Shown: positions 9,188 through 20,400, counted from the first letter of the stretch. The stretch: DNA of 64,000 bases from Vicingaceae bacterium (GCA_026003395.1 BPHE01000003.1:134810-198809), one strand, 5' to 3'. Notes: generated from the letters alone by a model not told the origin. Program-made: numbers and translations.

Positions 9188-11827
9188 ATGAACCGCCTCA
9201 CGATCAAAAACATTTTTGCCATTTTGGCTCTTTTGGGCATTTTGTTCTTTTCCGTTTACGTCATTGTTAACCTTGGAAAAAACAATCAAACTGTAAATGT
9301 TGCAAATATCCCCATACCCGACAATGCCATTGTAGTCGCAAGAATCAACAACATTGCGTTGCTTCAAAAACAAATGTCTAATGGCAACCTGATTGTGACT
9401 CAATGGAAAAAAGCCAAAATAGTCAATTCTTTTTTGAACGAATTGGTTCTTTGGGACACTCTGGCTCACAAATGTTCCTTTACAGGCCCTCTTTATGTTT
9501 CGCTTCATCCTGCCGGAGCCAAAAACCACTTTTGGTTGTTTTCGTGGCCTACAACACCCGGATGCTCCACCGATCAAATATTGTCTGCCGCCGGTTACAA
9601 AAAAACCAACGAACGAAGCTATGAGAACGAAACCATCGAACAATGGTTGAAATCAGAATCAACTCTATATACCCTGCAGTCAGGCAACTTTCAATTTGCT
9701 TCATCCTCAGTTTTAATTATTGAAGATTTAATACATTACCTCCATAAAGATAAAATTTTATCAAAAGACAGTATCTTCAATCAAGTAAACATCACTGCCA
9801 ACTTACAGGCATCCACAAACATTTTTATACAGTGGGAAAAAACCGGCTTTTTCCATGAAATAATTCAAGACAACTCATCTCTATTTCCATTACCCGGCAA
9901 TATGTCGGGATGGCTGGGAATAGATTTGCATTTTAAAGCAGATCTTTTATTTTTAACCGGATATTGTTCCATAGAAAGCCGTCATTTTCTTGCAAAATTT
10001 TCCGGTCAGCAACAACAAAAAATTCAATGCCCCGATTTTATCACTCATCACGTAACCTGGGCTATTCAATATAATATCAACGACTTCAAAACATATTTAC
10101 TGCAATCACGTAATGCTTCTCAAAAAAATGTCACGATTGAAATTGTCGACGAAATCGAAAAAAAATATGCTTTCGATTTTTTGGAAGAATTGGCATCGGT
10201 CATCGGCCCCGAATTTTATTTGTTCAACAATCATATGCCCGCTTCCGACCGGTATGATTTTCCGGTTTTTGCATGTAAATTAAAAGAAAATGACGGATTT
10301 TTAAGTTTTGTTTCAAGGTTCTCGCCCGTTTCCGACACATTGCCTTATTATTTTATCCCCGGTGAAATTTTTCAACCTTTTGTTCCTTTTGACATGACTT
10401 TGCCCGACACATTATTTGGATTCATCTTTAAAGATGAGTATGCCATCATGGCTGAAAGCAAAGAACATCTCAACGAACTGAAAATTTTATTATTTTCAGG
10501 CGAAGCCGTCAACAATCAAAACATCTATCAACGTTCTATCCCTTATTTGGTAGATGAAGCAGACATTTGGTACTGGATCAACCCGCAACACATATTCTCA
10601 AATGCAGAAAAAGTATTTAAAAAAGATTTTTTAGAAAAATCAGGCATTTCAAATGAAATTTTATCTACCCCATCCATTCTTACTTTTCAATTTGATTTAA
10701 AATCCGGCAATCGGGCACTTTTCAATCTTGTCTATGCTTTTAAGACCGATACATCGGCGCCTATTGCCATCAATCAATTGTTTGAATATAAACATAACAA
10801 CAACATAATTCATGGACCATATTTATTCCCAAACCACATCAATCACTCCTACGATTTGTTTTTTCAGGATGATCAAGGAAATTTCGGACTGATTGACAAT
10901 ACAGGAAAACTGATTTGGCAAAAGTCATTGGAATCGCCGATAATTTCACCTCCAATTGCCGTTGACAAATATAATAACGGAAAATGGCAAATTGTTTTCA
11001 ATACCGGAAAACAAATCTTTTTCCTTGACCGCAATGGCAATCATTTAAACCCATTTCCCATAACTCCACAAGAAAACACCCGCCTCCCGGTTTCTGTATT
11101 GGACTATGACAACAACCATAATTACCGGATACTTTGGACAGGATCGTCAGCCCTCTTTAATTTCGATTTAAACGGACAATCTGTAGAAGGTTGGAACCAT
11201 TCTACCGAGAATGATACTTTGATTATTCCTCCGTTCCATTTTGCGGTGGAAGGCAAAGACCATATCACGTATGTAACCCGGAAAGGAATGATCAAAAGCA
11301 CCGATCGTCGTGGCAGTCAAAGAATCAACCAATATATGGCTTATTTTAATCCGGATATTTATTTCTTCAAAAAAGGCCGGACGCCGGCCACATCTTACAT
11401 TTTTTCATTTAAAAACGGATTTATTTCTCAAAAATCACTGAATGGTGAAGAAATTTTATTGCCGTTTTCGGCAGATACATGTTATTTTATCGGTTCATTA
11501 AACAACGACAAATGGGCCGATATGGTTTTGTATCAAAACAACTCTCTTGTAATCATGGACGAAGCCGGGAATGTCATCTTTCAAAAAGAAATGCCCAGGC
11601 CCACCAAACTTAAATTAGATCAATACAATACGAAAAACAAAGAAAACATTTTGGCCATTGCACTTCATCCGCAAAACATAATTTATATCTTGCGCAATTT
11701 TAAGATCGATCAATCATTGCCTTTTGATGCAGAACATATCATATTACAAAATATCAATTTGGATGACAATCCCGAGCTTATCATCAGAAAAAATAATACA
11801 GTTAAAACATACCAACTTTTACCATGA
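9188..11827 (+). CDS. DUF3352-like envelope protein with one N-terminal membrane anchor
   Basis: 879 residues from the ATG at 9188, which begins MNRLTIKNIFAILALLGILF, a single uncleaved hydrophobic anchor; the long remainder should be periplasmic. Residues ~40-520 resemble the Bacteroidota DUF3352 type (PIPDNAIVVARINNIALLQKQ near the start, repeated alpha/beta modules). Residues ~545-879 look like a beta-propeller of PQQ/FG-GAP style repeats (LIDNTGKLIWQKSLESP, FFLDRNGNHLNPFPIT, LVIMDEAGNVIFQKEM). Function is unknown. It overlaps the HD-phosphohydrolase gene by 4 bases (ATGA), so the two are probably co-translated. Domain call is by pattern only. Confidence 0.7.
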   Translation: MNRLTIKNIFAILALLGILFFSVYVIVNLGKNNQTVNVANIPIPDNAIVVARINNIALLQKQMSNGNLIVTQWKKAKIVNSFLNELVLWDTLAHKCSFTGPLYVSLHPAGAKNHFWLFSWPTTPGCSTDQILSAAGYKKTNERSYENETIEQWLKSESTLYTLQSGNFQFASSSVLIIEDLIHYLHKDKILSKDSIFNQVNITANLQASTNIFIQWEKTGFFHEIIQDNSSLFPLPGNMSGWLGIDLHFKADLLFLTGYCSIESRHFLAKFSGQQQQKIQCPDFITHHVTWAIQYNINDFKTYLLQSRNASQKNVTIEIVDEIEKKYAFDFLEELASVIGPEFYLFNNHMPASDRYDFPVFACKLKENDGFLSFVSRFSPVSDTLPYYFIPGEIFQPFVPFDMTLPDTLFGFIFKDEYAIMAESKEHLNELKILLFSGEAVNNQNIYQRSIPYLVDEADIWYWINPQHIFSNAEKVFKKDFLEKSGISNEILSTPSILTFQFDLKSGNRALFNLVYAFKTDTSAPIAINQLFEYKHNNNIIHGPYLFPNHINHSYDLFFQDDQGNFGLIDNTGKLIWQKSLESPIISPPIAVDKYNNGKWQIVFNTGKQIFFLDRNGNHLNPFPITPQENTRLPVSVLDYDNNHNYRILWTGSSALFNFDLNGQSVEGWNHSTENDTLIIPPFHFAVEGKDHITYVTRKGMIKSTDRRGSQRINQYMAYFNPDIYFFKKGRTPATSYIFSFKNGFISQKSLNGEEILLPFSADTCYFIGSLNNDKWADMVLYQNNSLVIMDEAGNVIFQKEMPRPTKLKLDQYNTKNKENILAIALHPQNIIYILRNFKIDQSLPFDAEHIILQNINLDDNPELIIRKNNTVKTYQLLP

Positions 11828-13065
11828 TCAAGGCATATAACAAAAGAAAAATTTTTAACGATCCTGTTTATGGATTTATTTCCATTAAACACGACCTCAT
11901 TCATGACCTTATCGAACATCCTTATTTTCAAAGATTACGCAACATTCATCAGTTAGGCATGACTCATTTGGTTTATCCCGGCGCACTTCACACACGTTTT
12001 CATCACGCACTCGGCGCAATGCATCTGATGAACCGGGCCATAGAGACATTAAGAAACAAAGGCGTAGAAATAACCGAGAAAGAAGCCATCGGCGCAACAG
12101 CAGCAATTTTATTGCATGATATAGGCCATGGTCCATTTTCTCATGCATTGGAAAACACTTTCATAGAAGGCATTTCCCATGAAGCCATTTCATTGGCCAT
12201 TATGAAAGAAATTAACCGCCAATGGAAAGGTAAATTGGACACGTGTATTGCCATCTTCGAAAACCAATATCCAAAAAAATTTTTACACCAATTGGTATCA
12301 AGCCAATTAGATATGGACCGGCTTGATTATCTTAAACGGGATAGTTTCTATACAGGTGTATCGGAAGGTGTAATAAGCACCGACAGAATTATCAGCATGC
12401 TCACATTACATGAAGATAATTTGGCCGTTGAAGAAAAAGGAATCTATTCTGTAGAAAAATTCATCATTGCCCGGCGTTTGATGTATTGGCAGGTCTATCT
12501 TCACAAAACAGTTATTGCCGCAGAAAATCTTATTATCAATATCTTAAAACGTGCTAAGGAATTGGCGTCTAAAAACAAAAAACTTTTCGCCACGCCGGCT
12601 TTGCAATTTTTTCTCTATAATCAAATAAATAAAGAAGATTGGGAAAAAAATTCCGCTATAATCAATCATTTTGTCTTGTTGGACGATTATGACATCATGG
12701 CTTCCATCAAAGTATGGACACAACATAACGACCCTGTTTTGTCCGACTTGTCAAAACGGCTCATCTACCGCAATCTCTATAAAATAAAAATTCAAAACAC
12801 TCCGTTCGACAATTATCTTATCAAGCAAATCAGCGAAAATTTGACAAAAAAATACAAATGGAAAGAAGAATGGACACACTATTACATTGTCACCGGAACG
12901 ATACAAAACAATGCCTATAATCCGCAAAACGACAAAATCAATATTCTTAAAAAAGACGGCACGGTTTACGACATCGCCGATGCTGCCGATCTTTTAAATA
13001 TTTGGGCATTATCAGAACCTGTAACAAAATTTTTTCTTTGCACACCGGAAAAAATTGACCTATAA
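11824..13065 (+). CDS. HD-domain phosphohydrolase (dGTPase-like)
   Basis: 413 residues. The metal-binding HD signature is present: HTRFHHALGAMHLMNRAIE supplies the first histidines and LLHDIGHGPFSHALE the His-Asp pair plus a following His; SSQLDMDRLDYLKRDSFYTG supplies the distal Asp of dNTPase-type HD enzymes. Proteins of this kind hydrolyse dNTPs or other nucleotides in the cytoplasm. The family is common upstream of lipid A genes in Bacteroidota, but whether that reflects function is not known. The start is fixed by the 4-base ATGA overlap with the preceding gene. Confidence 0.88.
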   Translation: MIKAYNKRKIFNDPVYGFISIKHDLIHDLIEHPYFQRLRNIHQLGMTHLVYPGALHTRFHHALGAMHLMNRAIETLRNKGVEITEKEAIGATAAILLHDIGHGPFSHALENTFIEGISHEAISLAIMKEINRQWKGKLDTCIAIFENQYPKKFLHQLVSSQLDMDRLDYLKRDSFYTGVSEGVISTDRIISMLTLHEDNLAVEEKGIYSVEKFIIARRLMYWQVYLHKTVIAAENLIINILKRAKELASKNKKLFATPALQFFLYNQINKEDWEKNSAIINHFVLLDDYDIMASIKVWTQHNDPVLSDLSKRLIYRNLYKIKIQNTPFDNYLIKQISENLTKKYKWKEEWTHYYIVTGTIQNNAYNPQNDKINILKKDGTVYDIADAADLLNIWALSEPVTKFFLCTPEKIDL

Positions 13066-13114
13066 CTCAATTTTCCAACCAACATATTGGTTATAAGACA
13101 ACTATCTTTTTTTA

Positions 13115-13156
13115 AAAGTTTACATTGTGTAATTTAAAGTTTACATTGTGTAATTT
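13115..13156 (+). repeat. Perfect 21-bp tandem repeat, two copies, upstream of lpxD
   Basis: The 21-bp unit aaagtttacattgtgtaatt(t) occurs twice back to back (13115-13135 and 13136-13156) with no mismatch. It lies in the 187-base gap between the HD gene stop and the lpxD start, about 97 bases upstream of the ATG. It could be a replication-slippage relic or two helically phased binding sites (21 bp is two helical turns). Confidence 0.85.
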
Positions 13157-13252
13157 GAATCCGGCAGAATATCTAAAATTTAGGATTATTTTTCCACAAC
13201 TCTCAGGGAATAAAACGACTAAAATTAATTTTTCCTATTTTTGGCCGTTGAT

Positions 13253-14290
13253 ATGAATAAATTCTCGGCAAAACAAATATCTGAAATTGTTGCAGGCCAA
13301 ATTATTGGCAATCCGGACAAAACAGTAACTGCTTTCTCCAAAATTGAAGAAGCAGGCCCGGACAGCTTATCTTTTTTGGGAAATGATCAATATTCACCTT
13401 TTTTGTTTTCTACCAAAGCCGGTGTATTAATCATTTCAAAACATTTATTGCCGAAAAATTTTACAAACAACGACATGACCTTGATAGTCGTTCCTGATGC
13501 ATACCAGGCCTTTACCAAACTTTTGCAGTTATATGAAAGCATGATCCAAAAACCTTCCGGCCTCGAACAACCTCATCATCTTGGCAAAAATGTAACTCTT
13601 GGAAAAGATATTTACATCGGTTCGTTTGCATACATCGGAAATAATTGCACTATCGGCAAAAATGTCAAGATTTATCCCCATGTATATATTGGCGACCGCG
13701 TTACCATTGGAGACAATACCATATTATACCCCGGAGTAAAAATTTATCATGATTGCCGGATTGGACAAAATTGTATTATTCACGCAGGGACTGTCATCGG
13801 TTCGGATGGTTTTGGATTTATTCCCAATAGTGACCATCAACGTGAAAAAGTACCACAAATCGGCAATGTGATTATTGAAGATAATGTAGAAATCGGATCA
13901 AATGTCAGCATTGACCGTGCCACTATAGGATCTACCATCATACGTAAAGGCGTCAAAATTGACAACCTCATTCAAATTGCCCACAATGTAGAGATTGGAG
14001 AAAATACTGTCATTGCTGCTCAGACAGGCATTGCCGGATCGACAAAAATAGGTAAAAATTGCATGATTGGCGGGCAAGTTGGAATTGTCGGGCATATAAG
14101 CATTGCCGACGAGGTTAAAATTGCTGCCCAATCTGGCATCGGATCATCCATCAAAGAAAAAGGAGCCATAGTGCAGGGCTCCCCTGCATTTGGTATAGGC
14201 GAATACAAAAAAAGTTATGTTTTGTTTAAAAATCTGCCCAAACTTGCAGAAACCATTGAAGAAATAAAGAAAAAAACAAACTTGAAATAA
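13253..14290 (+). CDS. lpxD: UDP-3-O-(3-hydroxyacyl)glucosamine N-acyltransferase
   Basis: 345 residues; third committed step of lipid A synthesis, adding the N-linked 3-hydroxyacyl chain from acyl-ACP. The N-terminal ~100 residues are the LpxD uridine-binding domain ([11 protein letters not shown]...). The rest is a left-handed beta-helix of hexapeptide repeats ([20 protein letters not shown]). The catalytic histidine lies in [18 protein letters not shown]. The ATG at 13253 is chosen; a TTG four codons upstream lies within a TATTTTTG promoter-like element (13236-13243), so the leader may be very short. The gene heads a tight lpxD / lpxC-fabZ / lpxA / ABC cluster. Confidence 0.96.
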   Translation: MNKFSAKQISEIVAGQIIGNPDKTVTAFSKIEEAGPDSLSFLGNDQYSPFLFSTKAGVLIISKHLLPKNFTNNDMTLIVVPDAYQAFTKLLQLYESMIQKPSGLEQPHHLGKNVTLGKDIYIGSFAYIGNNCTIGKNVKIYPHVYIGDRVTIGDNTILYPGVKIYHDCRIGQNCIIHAGTVIGSDGFGFIPNSDHQREKVPQIGNVIIEDNVEIGSNVSIDRATIGSTIIRKGVKIDNLIQIAHNVEIGENTVIAAQTGIAGSTKIGKNCMIGGQVGIVGHISIADEVKIAAQSGIGSSIKEKGAIVQGSPAFGIGEYKKSYVLFKNLPKLAETIEEIKKKTNLK

Positions 14291-14295
14291 CCATT

Positions 14296-15690
14296 ATGGC
14301 TGATTTACAAAAAACACTAAAATCTGAAGTTGTCATAGAAGGAATTGGATTACATACCGGCAAAAAATCCACTATAAGAATAAAACCTGCTCCGGAAAAT
14401 CATTGGTTCAAATTTCAACGTGTCGATTTGCCTGATAAACCTATTATTCCCGCCGATGCTGATTATGTGATTGATACTTCACGTGGGACAACTCTTGGCA
14501 CCGGAGATGCCACCGTGTATACCACCGAACATCTTTTGGCCGCACTCCTTGGACTTGAGATAGACAATGCACTCATTGAAATTGACGGCCCGGAAATTCC
14601 CATTCTTGACGGAAGTGCATATCCATTTGTCGAAGCCATTCAAAAAGTCGGCATTCAAGAACAAAAGATGCCTAAAAATTATTGGATTCTCAAAGAAAAC
14701 ATTACATACGAAGATGCCGAAAGAAAAATTGAGATGCTTGCCGTTCCTCAAGATGAATTCAGGATCACGGTGATGGTCGACTACAACTCCCCTATCCTGG
14801 GCACTCAACACGCATCAATGTATAATATTCGTGAATTTGTGCCCGAAATATCCCGATGCAGGACTTTTGTGTTTTTCAGAGAACTTGAACAATTGGCTAA
14901 ACGTGGCTTAATCAAAGGAGGAGATTTATCCAACGCCATTGTTCTTGTTGACAAGCCCGTGTCGCAAGAAGAATTGGACAAATTATCAAAACTCTTGAAT
15001 AAACCCAAAGTAGAAATCAAAGGCATAGGCATCCTCAACAATGTTCAACCTCATTTTTACAACGAACCCGCCCGTCATAAATTACTTGACATTGTTGGTG
15101 ATTTTGCCCTGATCGGACAACCCATCAAAGCACACATACTTGCCGCAAGACCCGGGCATTACGGAAATGTGGCTTTTTCAAAAATTATCAAAAAAACTAT
15201 TAAAGAAGAAAAAAAGAAAGCTCCCGTAATCGATGTAAACCAACCCTCATTAATGACTGTGGAAGATATCAAAAAACGCCTGCCCCACAGATTCCCATTC
15301 TTACTTGTGGATAAAATCGTTGAACTGACCGACAATTATGTGATAGGCGTAAAAAATGTCACTTATAACGAGGCCTATTTTCAAGGACATTTTCCGGACG
15401 AGCCCATCATGCCTGGAGTTTTGCAGATTGAAGCATTGGCACAAACCGGCGGCGTTTTAGTGATGAAGAACATCCCGGATCCGGAAAATTACAGCACGTA
15501 CTTTCTGAAAGTTGAAAATTTTCGTTTTAAAAATAAAGTTGTCCCCGGTGACACCTTGATATTGAAAATGGAAATGCTTGAACCGGTCAAAAGAGGCATT
15601 TCTTATATGCGAGGAACTGCCTATGTTGGAGATAAAATTGTTTCTGAAGGTAATTTAATGGCTCAGATTGTCAAAGTAAAAAACTCATGA
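14296..15690 (+). CDS. lpxC-fabZ: Bifunctional UDP-3-O-acyl-N-acetylglucosamine deacetylase / 3-hydroxyacyl-ACP dehydratase
   Basis: 464 residues, a natural fusion. Residues 1-~305 are LpxC, the zinc deacetylase that commits the cell to lipid A: zinc-ligand and catalytic histidines lie in TEHLLAALLGLEID and NEPARHKLLDIVGDF, and HILAARPGHYGNVAFSK closes the domain. Residues ~320-464 are FabZ, with LPHRFPFLLVDKIVEL and the active-site YFQGHFPDEPIMPGVLQIEA segment. A linker rich in Lys (KKTIKEEKKKAP) joins them. The fusion is a Bacteroidota hallmark and ties lipid A commitment to the hydroxyacyl-ACP pool. It starts 5 bases after lpxD and overlaps lpxA by 4. Confidence 0.98.
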   Translation: MADLQKTLKSEVVIEGIGLHTGKKSTIRIKPAPENHWFKFQRVDLPDKPIIPADADYVIDTSRGTTLGTGDATVYTTEHLLAALLGLEIDNALIEIDGPEIPILDGSAYPFVEAIQKVGIQEQKMPKNYWILKENITYEDAERKIEMLAVPQDEFRITVMVDYNSPILGTQHASMYNIREFVPEISRCRTFVFFRELEQLAKRGLIKGGDLSNAIVLVDKPVSQEELDKLSKLLNKPKVEIKGIGILNNVQPHFYNEPARHKLLDIVGDFALIGQPIKAHILAARPGHYGNVAFSKIIKKTIKEEKKKAPVIDVNQPSLMTVEDIKKRLPHRFPFLLVDKIVELTDNYVIGVKNVTYNEAYFQGHFPDEPIMPGVLQIEALAQTGGVLVMKNIPDPENYSTYFLKVENFRFKNKVVPGDTLILKMEMLEPVKRGISYMRGTAYVGDKIVSEGNLMAQIVKVKNS

Positions 15691-16472
15691 GTATCAATAT
15701 ACACAAATTTGCGGATGTTTCACCCAAAGCAAAAATAGGAGATAACGTCGTCATTGAAGGTTTTACCACCATCTATGAAGACGTAGAAATTGGAGAAGGC
15801 ACATGGATTGGCCCAAATGTTACGATTATGGATGGAGCCCGTATCGGAAAAAATTGCAAAATTTTTCCCGGTGCGGTCATTGCCGCAATTCCTCAAGATC
15901 TCAAATTTAAAGGAGAATACACCACCGTCGAAATTGGCGATAATACGACTATCAGGGAATATGTTACCATCAACCGAGGTACGGCTGATAGATTTATCAC
16001 AAAAGTGGGAAACAATTGCCTCTTGATGGCTTATGTGCATGTTGCCCACGATACCATTGTCGGCAATAATGTCATTTTGGCCAACTCCGTACAAATAGCC
16101 GGACATGTGGTCATTGAGGATTATGCCATTCTGGAAGGAATTGTGGCAGTGCAACAATTTGTCCGTATCGGTAAACATAGTTTTATCGCAGGTGGTTCGT
16201 TGGTGCGAAAAAATGTACCTCCATACGTCAGAGCTGCAAAAGAGCCCTTGTCGTATATCGGCATTAACAGTATAGGTTTAAAACGTCGTCAATTCCCTCA
16301 AGAAGATATTCTTGAAATAGAAAATATCTACAGGACATTATTTGTGAAAGGATTCAACACATCAAAAGCTATAGAAAAAATCAAATCAGAATTTCCGGAT
16401 AGTGTTTATGCAAAAGAAATCACCCAGTTTATTGTCGATTCTCCCGAAGGAATCATTAAAGGACTGGTTTAA
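15687..16472 (+). CDS. lpxA: Acyl-ACP--UDP-N-acetylglucosamine O-acyltransferase
   Basis: 261 residues, standard length. First step of lipid A synthesis, cytoplasmic. Hexapeptide beta-helix repeats run through the first two thirds (IGEGTWIGPNVTIMDGARIG), the catalytic His lies in YVHVAHDTIVGNNVILAN, and the C-terminal helical domain begins around YIGINSIGLKRRQF. The ATG overlaps the lpxC-fabZ stop in an ATGA, implying coupled translation. The next gene starts 3 bases downstream. Confidence 0.97.
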   Translation: MSINIHKFADVSPKAKIGDNVVIEGFTTIYEDVEIGEGTWIGPNVTIMDGARIGKNCKIFPGAVIAAIPQDLKFKGEYTTVEIGDNTTIREYVTINRGTADRFITKVGNNCLLMAYVHVAHDTIVGNNVILANSVQIAGHVVIEDYAILEGIVAVQQFVRIGKHSFIAGGSLVRKNVPPYVRAAKEPLSYIGINSIGLKRRQFPQEDILEIENIYRTLFVKGFNTSKAIEKIKSEFPDSVYAKEITQFIVDSPEGIIKGLV

Positions 16473-16475
16473 TGC

Positions 16476-17096
16476 ATGCAGGTTACCTTACACGATATTG
16501 CCAAACAATACAATCGTCGGTATTTATTTAAAAATGTCAATTTTGTTTTTTCCTCGAATCACACATACGGAATCATCGGTGAGAATGGCTCAGGCAAATC
16601 CACATTGTTGAAAATCATTGCTTCTTATCTTCTTCCCAGCAAAGGCAAGGTCATTTATACTCTTCATAATCAAAACCTCGATGCCGGAGTTTTGCACAAA
16701 CATTTGAGTATTGCCGCTCCATACATGCAGCTGCCTCTCGATTTGGAACTGGATGTTTTTTTGAATATCCATTACACACTAAAACCTTCACTTTTGGTTC
16801 AAAACATCGATGATTGGATGGAATGGTGCAATTTGACTGAACACCGAAGGAAAAAAATCGGTGAATTTTCTTCCGGGATGATTCAAAGATTAAAAATAGG
16901 ATTGGCTTTTTTTTCAGATGCAAGTTTGATATTGTTGGACGAACCGGCATCCAATCTTGATCAAATCAACACCGATTGGTATCAAAATATGTTGCAAAAA
17001 TTCCACAAACAAAAAACCATATTGGTTTGCACCAACCACCCTTCTATGGAATTGCCGGTTTATGACGAAATTATCGAAATTAAACAATGGAGTTAA
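16476..17096 (+). CDS. Small ABC-type ATPase
   Basis: 206 residues, a compact nucleotide-binding domain. Walker A is GENGSGKST at residues 35-43, the signature is FSSGMIQRLKIG, Walker B is ASLILLDEPASNLD and the switch His is in CTNHPS. No membrane partner is adjacent. Its position directly after lpxA (3-base gap) makes co-transcription with the lipid A genes likely, so a role in export or envelope biogenesis is possible, but this is inference. The last 4 bases overlap the porP/sprF remnant on the other strand. Confidence 0.85.
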   Translation: MQVTLHDIAKQYNRRYLFKNVNFVFSSNHTYGIIGENGSGKSTLLKIIASYLLPSKGKVIYTLHNQNLDAGVLHKHLSIAAPYMQLPLDLELDVFLNIHYTLKPSLLVQNIDDWMEWCNLTEHRRKKIGEFSSGMIQRLKIGLAFFSDASLILLDEPASNLDQINTDWYQNMLQKFHKQKTILVCTNHPSMELPVYDEIIEIKQWS

Positions 17097-17275
17097 AAAA
17101 ACCTTGATTGAGACCTTGTTTTATACCCAAATGGATTAGGATTGATATATTTTATCATGATCTCCGGACCGCCCATGCCCCGGCTTACACTCTTTAAACC
17201 CGATACATTCACATCATAACTGATCCCTATTGCCAATGACCCCGTTTCTATCATCAACGCAGGTGATAACGCATC
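17093..17275 (-). pseudogene. Remnant of a PorP/SprF-type T9SS membrane protein (C-terminal end only)
   Basis: About 60 codons encode the typical C-terminus of PorP/SprF proteins: a strand IAIGISYDV-like (seen as LAIGISYDVNVSGLKS), then GMGGPEIMIKYINPNPFG and a terminal RSRF-like end. Intact relatives are ~300-340 residues; the other copy in this window (42140-43138) has 332. The frame continues upstream to 17371 but that part is unrelated, Phe/Tyr/Lys-rich and has no signal peptide. It sits directly downstream of, and in the same direction as, the T9SS protein gene 17445-20660, where a porP/sprF partner would be expected. I read it as the last piece of a deleted partner gene. Confidence 0.75.
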
Positions 17276-17444
17276 ATAACATGAATGATTCATTTTATAA
17301 AAAAACATACTACCAATGAAAATTAAATTATACGATACATAATAATAAAAAAACTTTTTGTGCTTTAACATATCTATCGCATTATATGTATGAAAATAAC
17401 ACTTAAAGTCAAAATGAAAGTATCAAAGCTGAAAATTTCAATGA

Positions 17445-20400
17445 CTACTCTGTTTTTACCCATCTTAATTGTCGGTAACCTATCTTAATCAGATAAACAC
17501 CTTTCACAGAAGGACTGAATGTTTCATTGATTATCTGACCTTCGTGGTAAGATGATATTTTCAACAATTTGCCGGAGATATCATAATACTCAATATTTAC
17601 AGGTTTTTTGAGTGCTTGATTGCCTGTAATAACCAATGTATGATTATAGTTTTTCAGATTGAGCCAATCTTGTAAATCTTCATCATTTATCCCAACCTGT
17701 GCCGGTTTGACGAAAACCCAATGATGAGTTGTATCTTTACAATCATTTAAGTTTTTGGCCACTAATGTCACGAGATATGCCCCCGGCTGAATGAAGCTAT
17801 GTACCGGTGAGAACAATGTGGATGTATCGCCGTCACCGAAATCCCAATAAAAGTAACTTGCATTCTGAGAAGTGTTTTGAAATGCAACCTCATTCTCCGG
17901 CCAATATAATGTGTCTTTAGAAGGGACAAATCCGGCATTTACAGCAGGAGGGATAAGAATATGAATAGTGTCGTAAATTTGACCGCACATTCCGGTCGTT
18001 TGATATTGCAACATATAGCTTCCAGCATTTAGATTGGAAAATGTCCATGAAGTAACATTGATTGCCTGACCCATCATTTGATTATTGAGGTCAAATAATC
18101 TAACCGTATCGATAGGAGCGGACCATGTATTGATAGTGATGGTTGCGTTATTGGAATAGGAACATGAGGGCCCGGATGTTTCAATCTTGGGTTTGAAATA
18201 TACATGCAGAATAAAACGGTTATTTTGTGTATTGCTGTAGGCAGTGAAATTATATTGAGGATTATTTTTCAGGTCTGTCCAGGTTTGGGTGAGCAGGTCC
18301 TCAAGATAGATACACGCAATATAGTTCAAGCCGCTCCATGTGGCAATTTCCAATTTAGCTTGTCCGTTTGTAGGCACCAACACTCGCAAAGGGATAGAAT
18401 ACTGACCTGAGGGTGGAAGAGTATTGACGGAATATAATTGATTGTTCCAATCAGCTGCAATGAATGGGACATTGTTTGAAGCCGATGATAATTTATATGC
18501 ATCCCATGTTTGATCAAAATTGACAGTAGAAGAATCATCAAATCGTATGGCCATTTCGTCCGTCAAATTATTGTGGGTTATTTTTAATTTTAAGTAATCC
18601 GTCAATGCCGATGCTTTAATAAAAGGCACGTTTTGTATGGCTTTGACAAATTCATTGGCAATCAACTGTGGATTGGATGCATTGGCTTTCACCCAGAATG
18701 CCTGGGATGATGCCACATATCTTGATCCTCCATTCACGCCTATGCCATTTACATATGCGGCAAACTGCTGATTTTGGGGATTCCAGATATAAATGGCATT
18801 GTCTATATTCTGTTTAGTCCAATTAGGCGAATCCCAATCAATGGTGCAAGGATATGGATTGGCTACCATATTCCAACCATCATCCATAATGGACCCTGAA
18901 TTGGTATAACTGACAGGAAATGAAACAGGTCCCACATAAGGAGGACCGGTTACATCAATGGTGAAAGGTTGGGTACCGGTGATGGTATCGCCACACCACA
19001 CCCACAGACCTTGAGCCGGAGACACAGGGTCGTTGATCGAAGATGGAGGATAAAACCCTAAATCTTTATTGCCGGCAACAGTTTCATCATAATAATAGAT
19101 GGAAGGCCAAGGGTTGGATGATGAGGGCCAATTGGGCCATTGACTTCCCGGAAAACCACTCATGATAAAATCATCATACCACTGATTAAGGGTTCCTCCT
19201 TGAACAGGTATGGTAAAGAACCTCCAATGAGTGGCTCCGGCCTGTATCCTTCTTTCAATGGTAAAATTGCCAATGATAGGATTGCTAAACTGGCAAGACG
19301 AAGTGCCGGAATAAATATTTCCGGATGGTATGGGAGGACCGGCAGAATAGATGGGTGAATTGGAAGGGTCATACAACACAAAGGAATTTTCGTTTTCATA
19401 CGTGCCGGGAGTATAAGTCAAATGAAAGCTACTGCCATCAGGCACATAAAAAGTATCGATTGTTTGAGATGTTTTGGCATAATATGTCCGGTCCAATTCC
19501 CCATCTATATATAACGAAAGATAACCACCATTCCACCCATCTCCCCACGAGTCAAACATATGAATCACATATTTACAGGAATTTCCCACCCTGGTTAACC
19601 TTGCAGTGTTGGAGTCGGTCGACAACAAGGTGATATTCCCATTTGTATTGAGTACACTTGCTTTTATATCCAACCTGTTCACAATATTACACATGCCTCC
19701 GGTAATATTGATGCCATTATTTTTGTGTATGTCCACATTATAATAATATTGAGGATTGGCCGATTGCCATTGATTTATATCTGTTCCTCGGAAAGCAATG
19801 GTAGATTGATTTTGAATGAAGTTGCCATTTATCAATAAATCGCCATAAACACACAAGGTGTCGGCACCCGCAATGGTCAAGGTGGAACCATTGAGTGTTT
19901 TTAAAGTTTTTACATAAGCTTTTTGACCTGAAATCTTTGGTTGATTGGGCGTATTCCCGGGAATCACTGCATTCCATTCTTTATTTGGCACACCTGCATT
20001 CCAATTTTGAGGATTAAACCAATCAGAACTGACTAAACCTGTCCATGTGGTAAAATCCTTAAATTTAAATCGTATTTGCGGCTTGTAATTTACTCTTGTA
20101 CCGGGTACAGAACCACAAGATGTACCAGCGTTATCTGTGCGACTATAACGATAGCCCATGTTGCTCGAAAATATATAAACCTGCCCGGAAGGATCCCAGG
20201 TGGGCTGAACCTGAGACCAACAAATTTCAATGCCAATATTTTGATTACCGTTCCATACAAATGGTTGATCAAGAGTAATCATATTCCATTCGCCGGTAAC
20301 AGGCGAAAAAGTAAAAGGCCCTTTGACAACCGTCCAACCGGTAGTTCCCAGAGAATTATTGACATTGTTTTGATTGGTATGTTTTATTTTAATGGTATAT

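Noticed and set aside
13115-13156. CRISPR array
   Set aside because: Only two contiguous copies with no spacers between them; no cas genes in the window.
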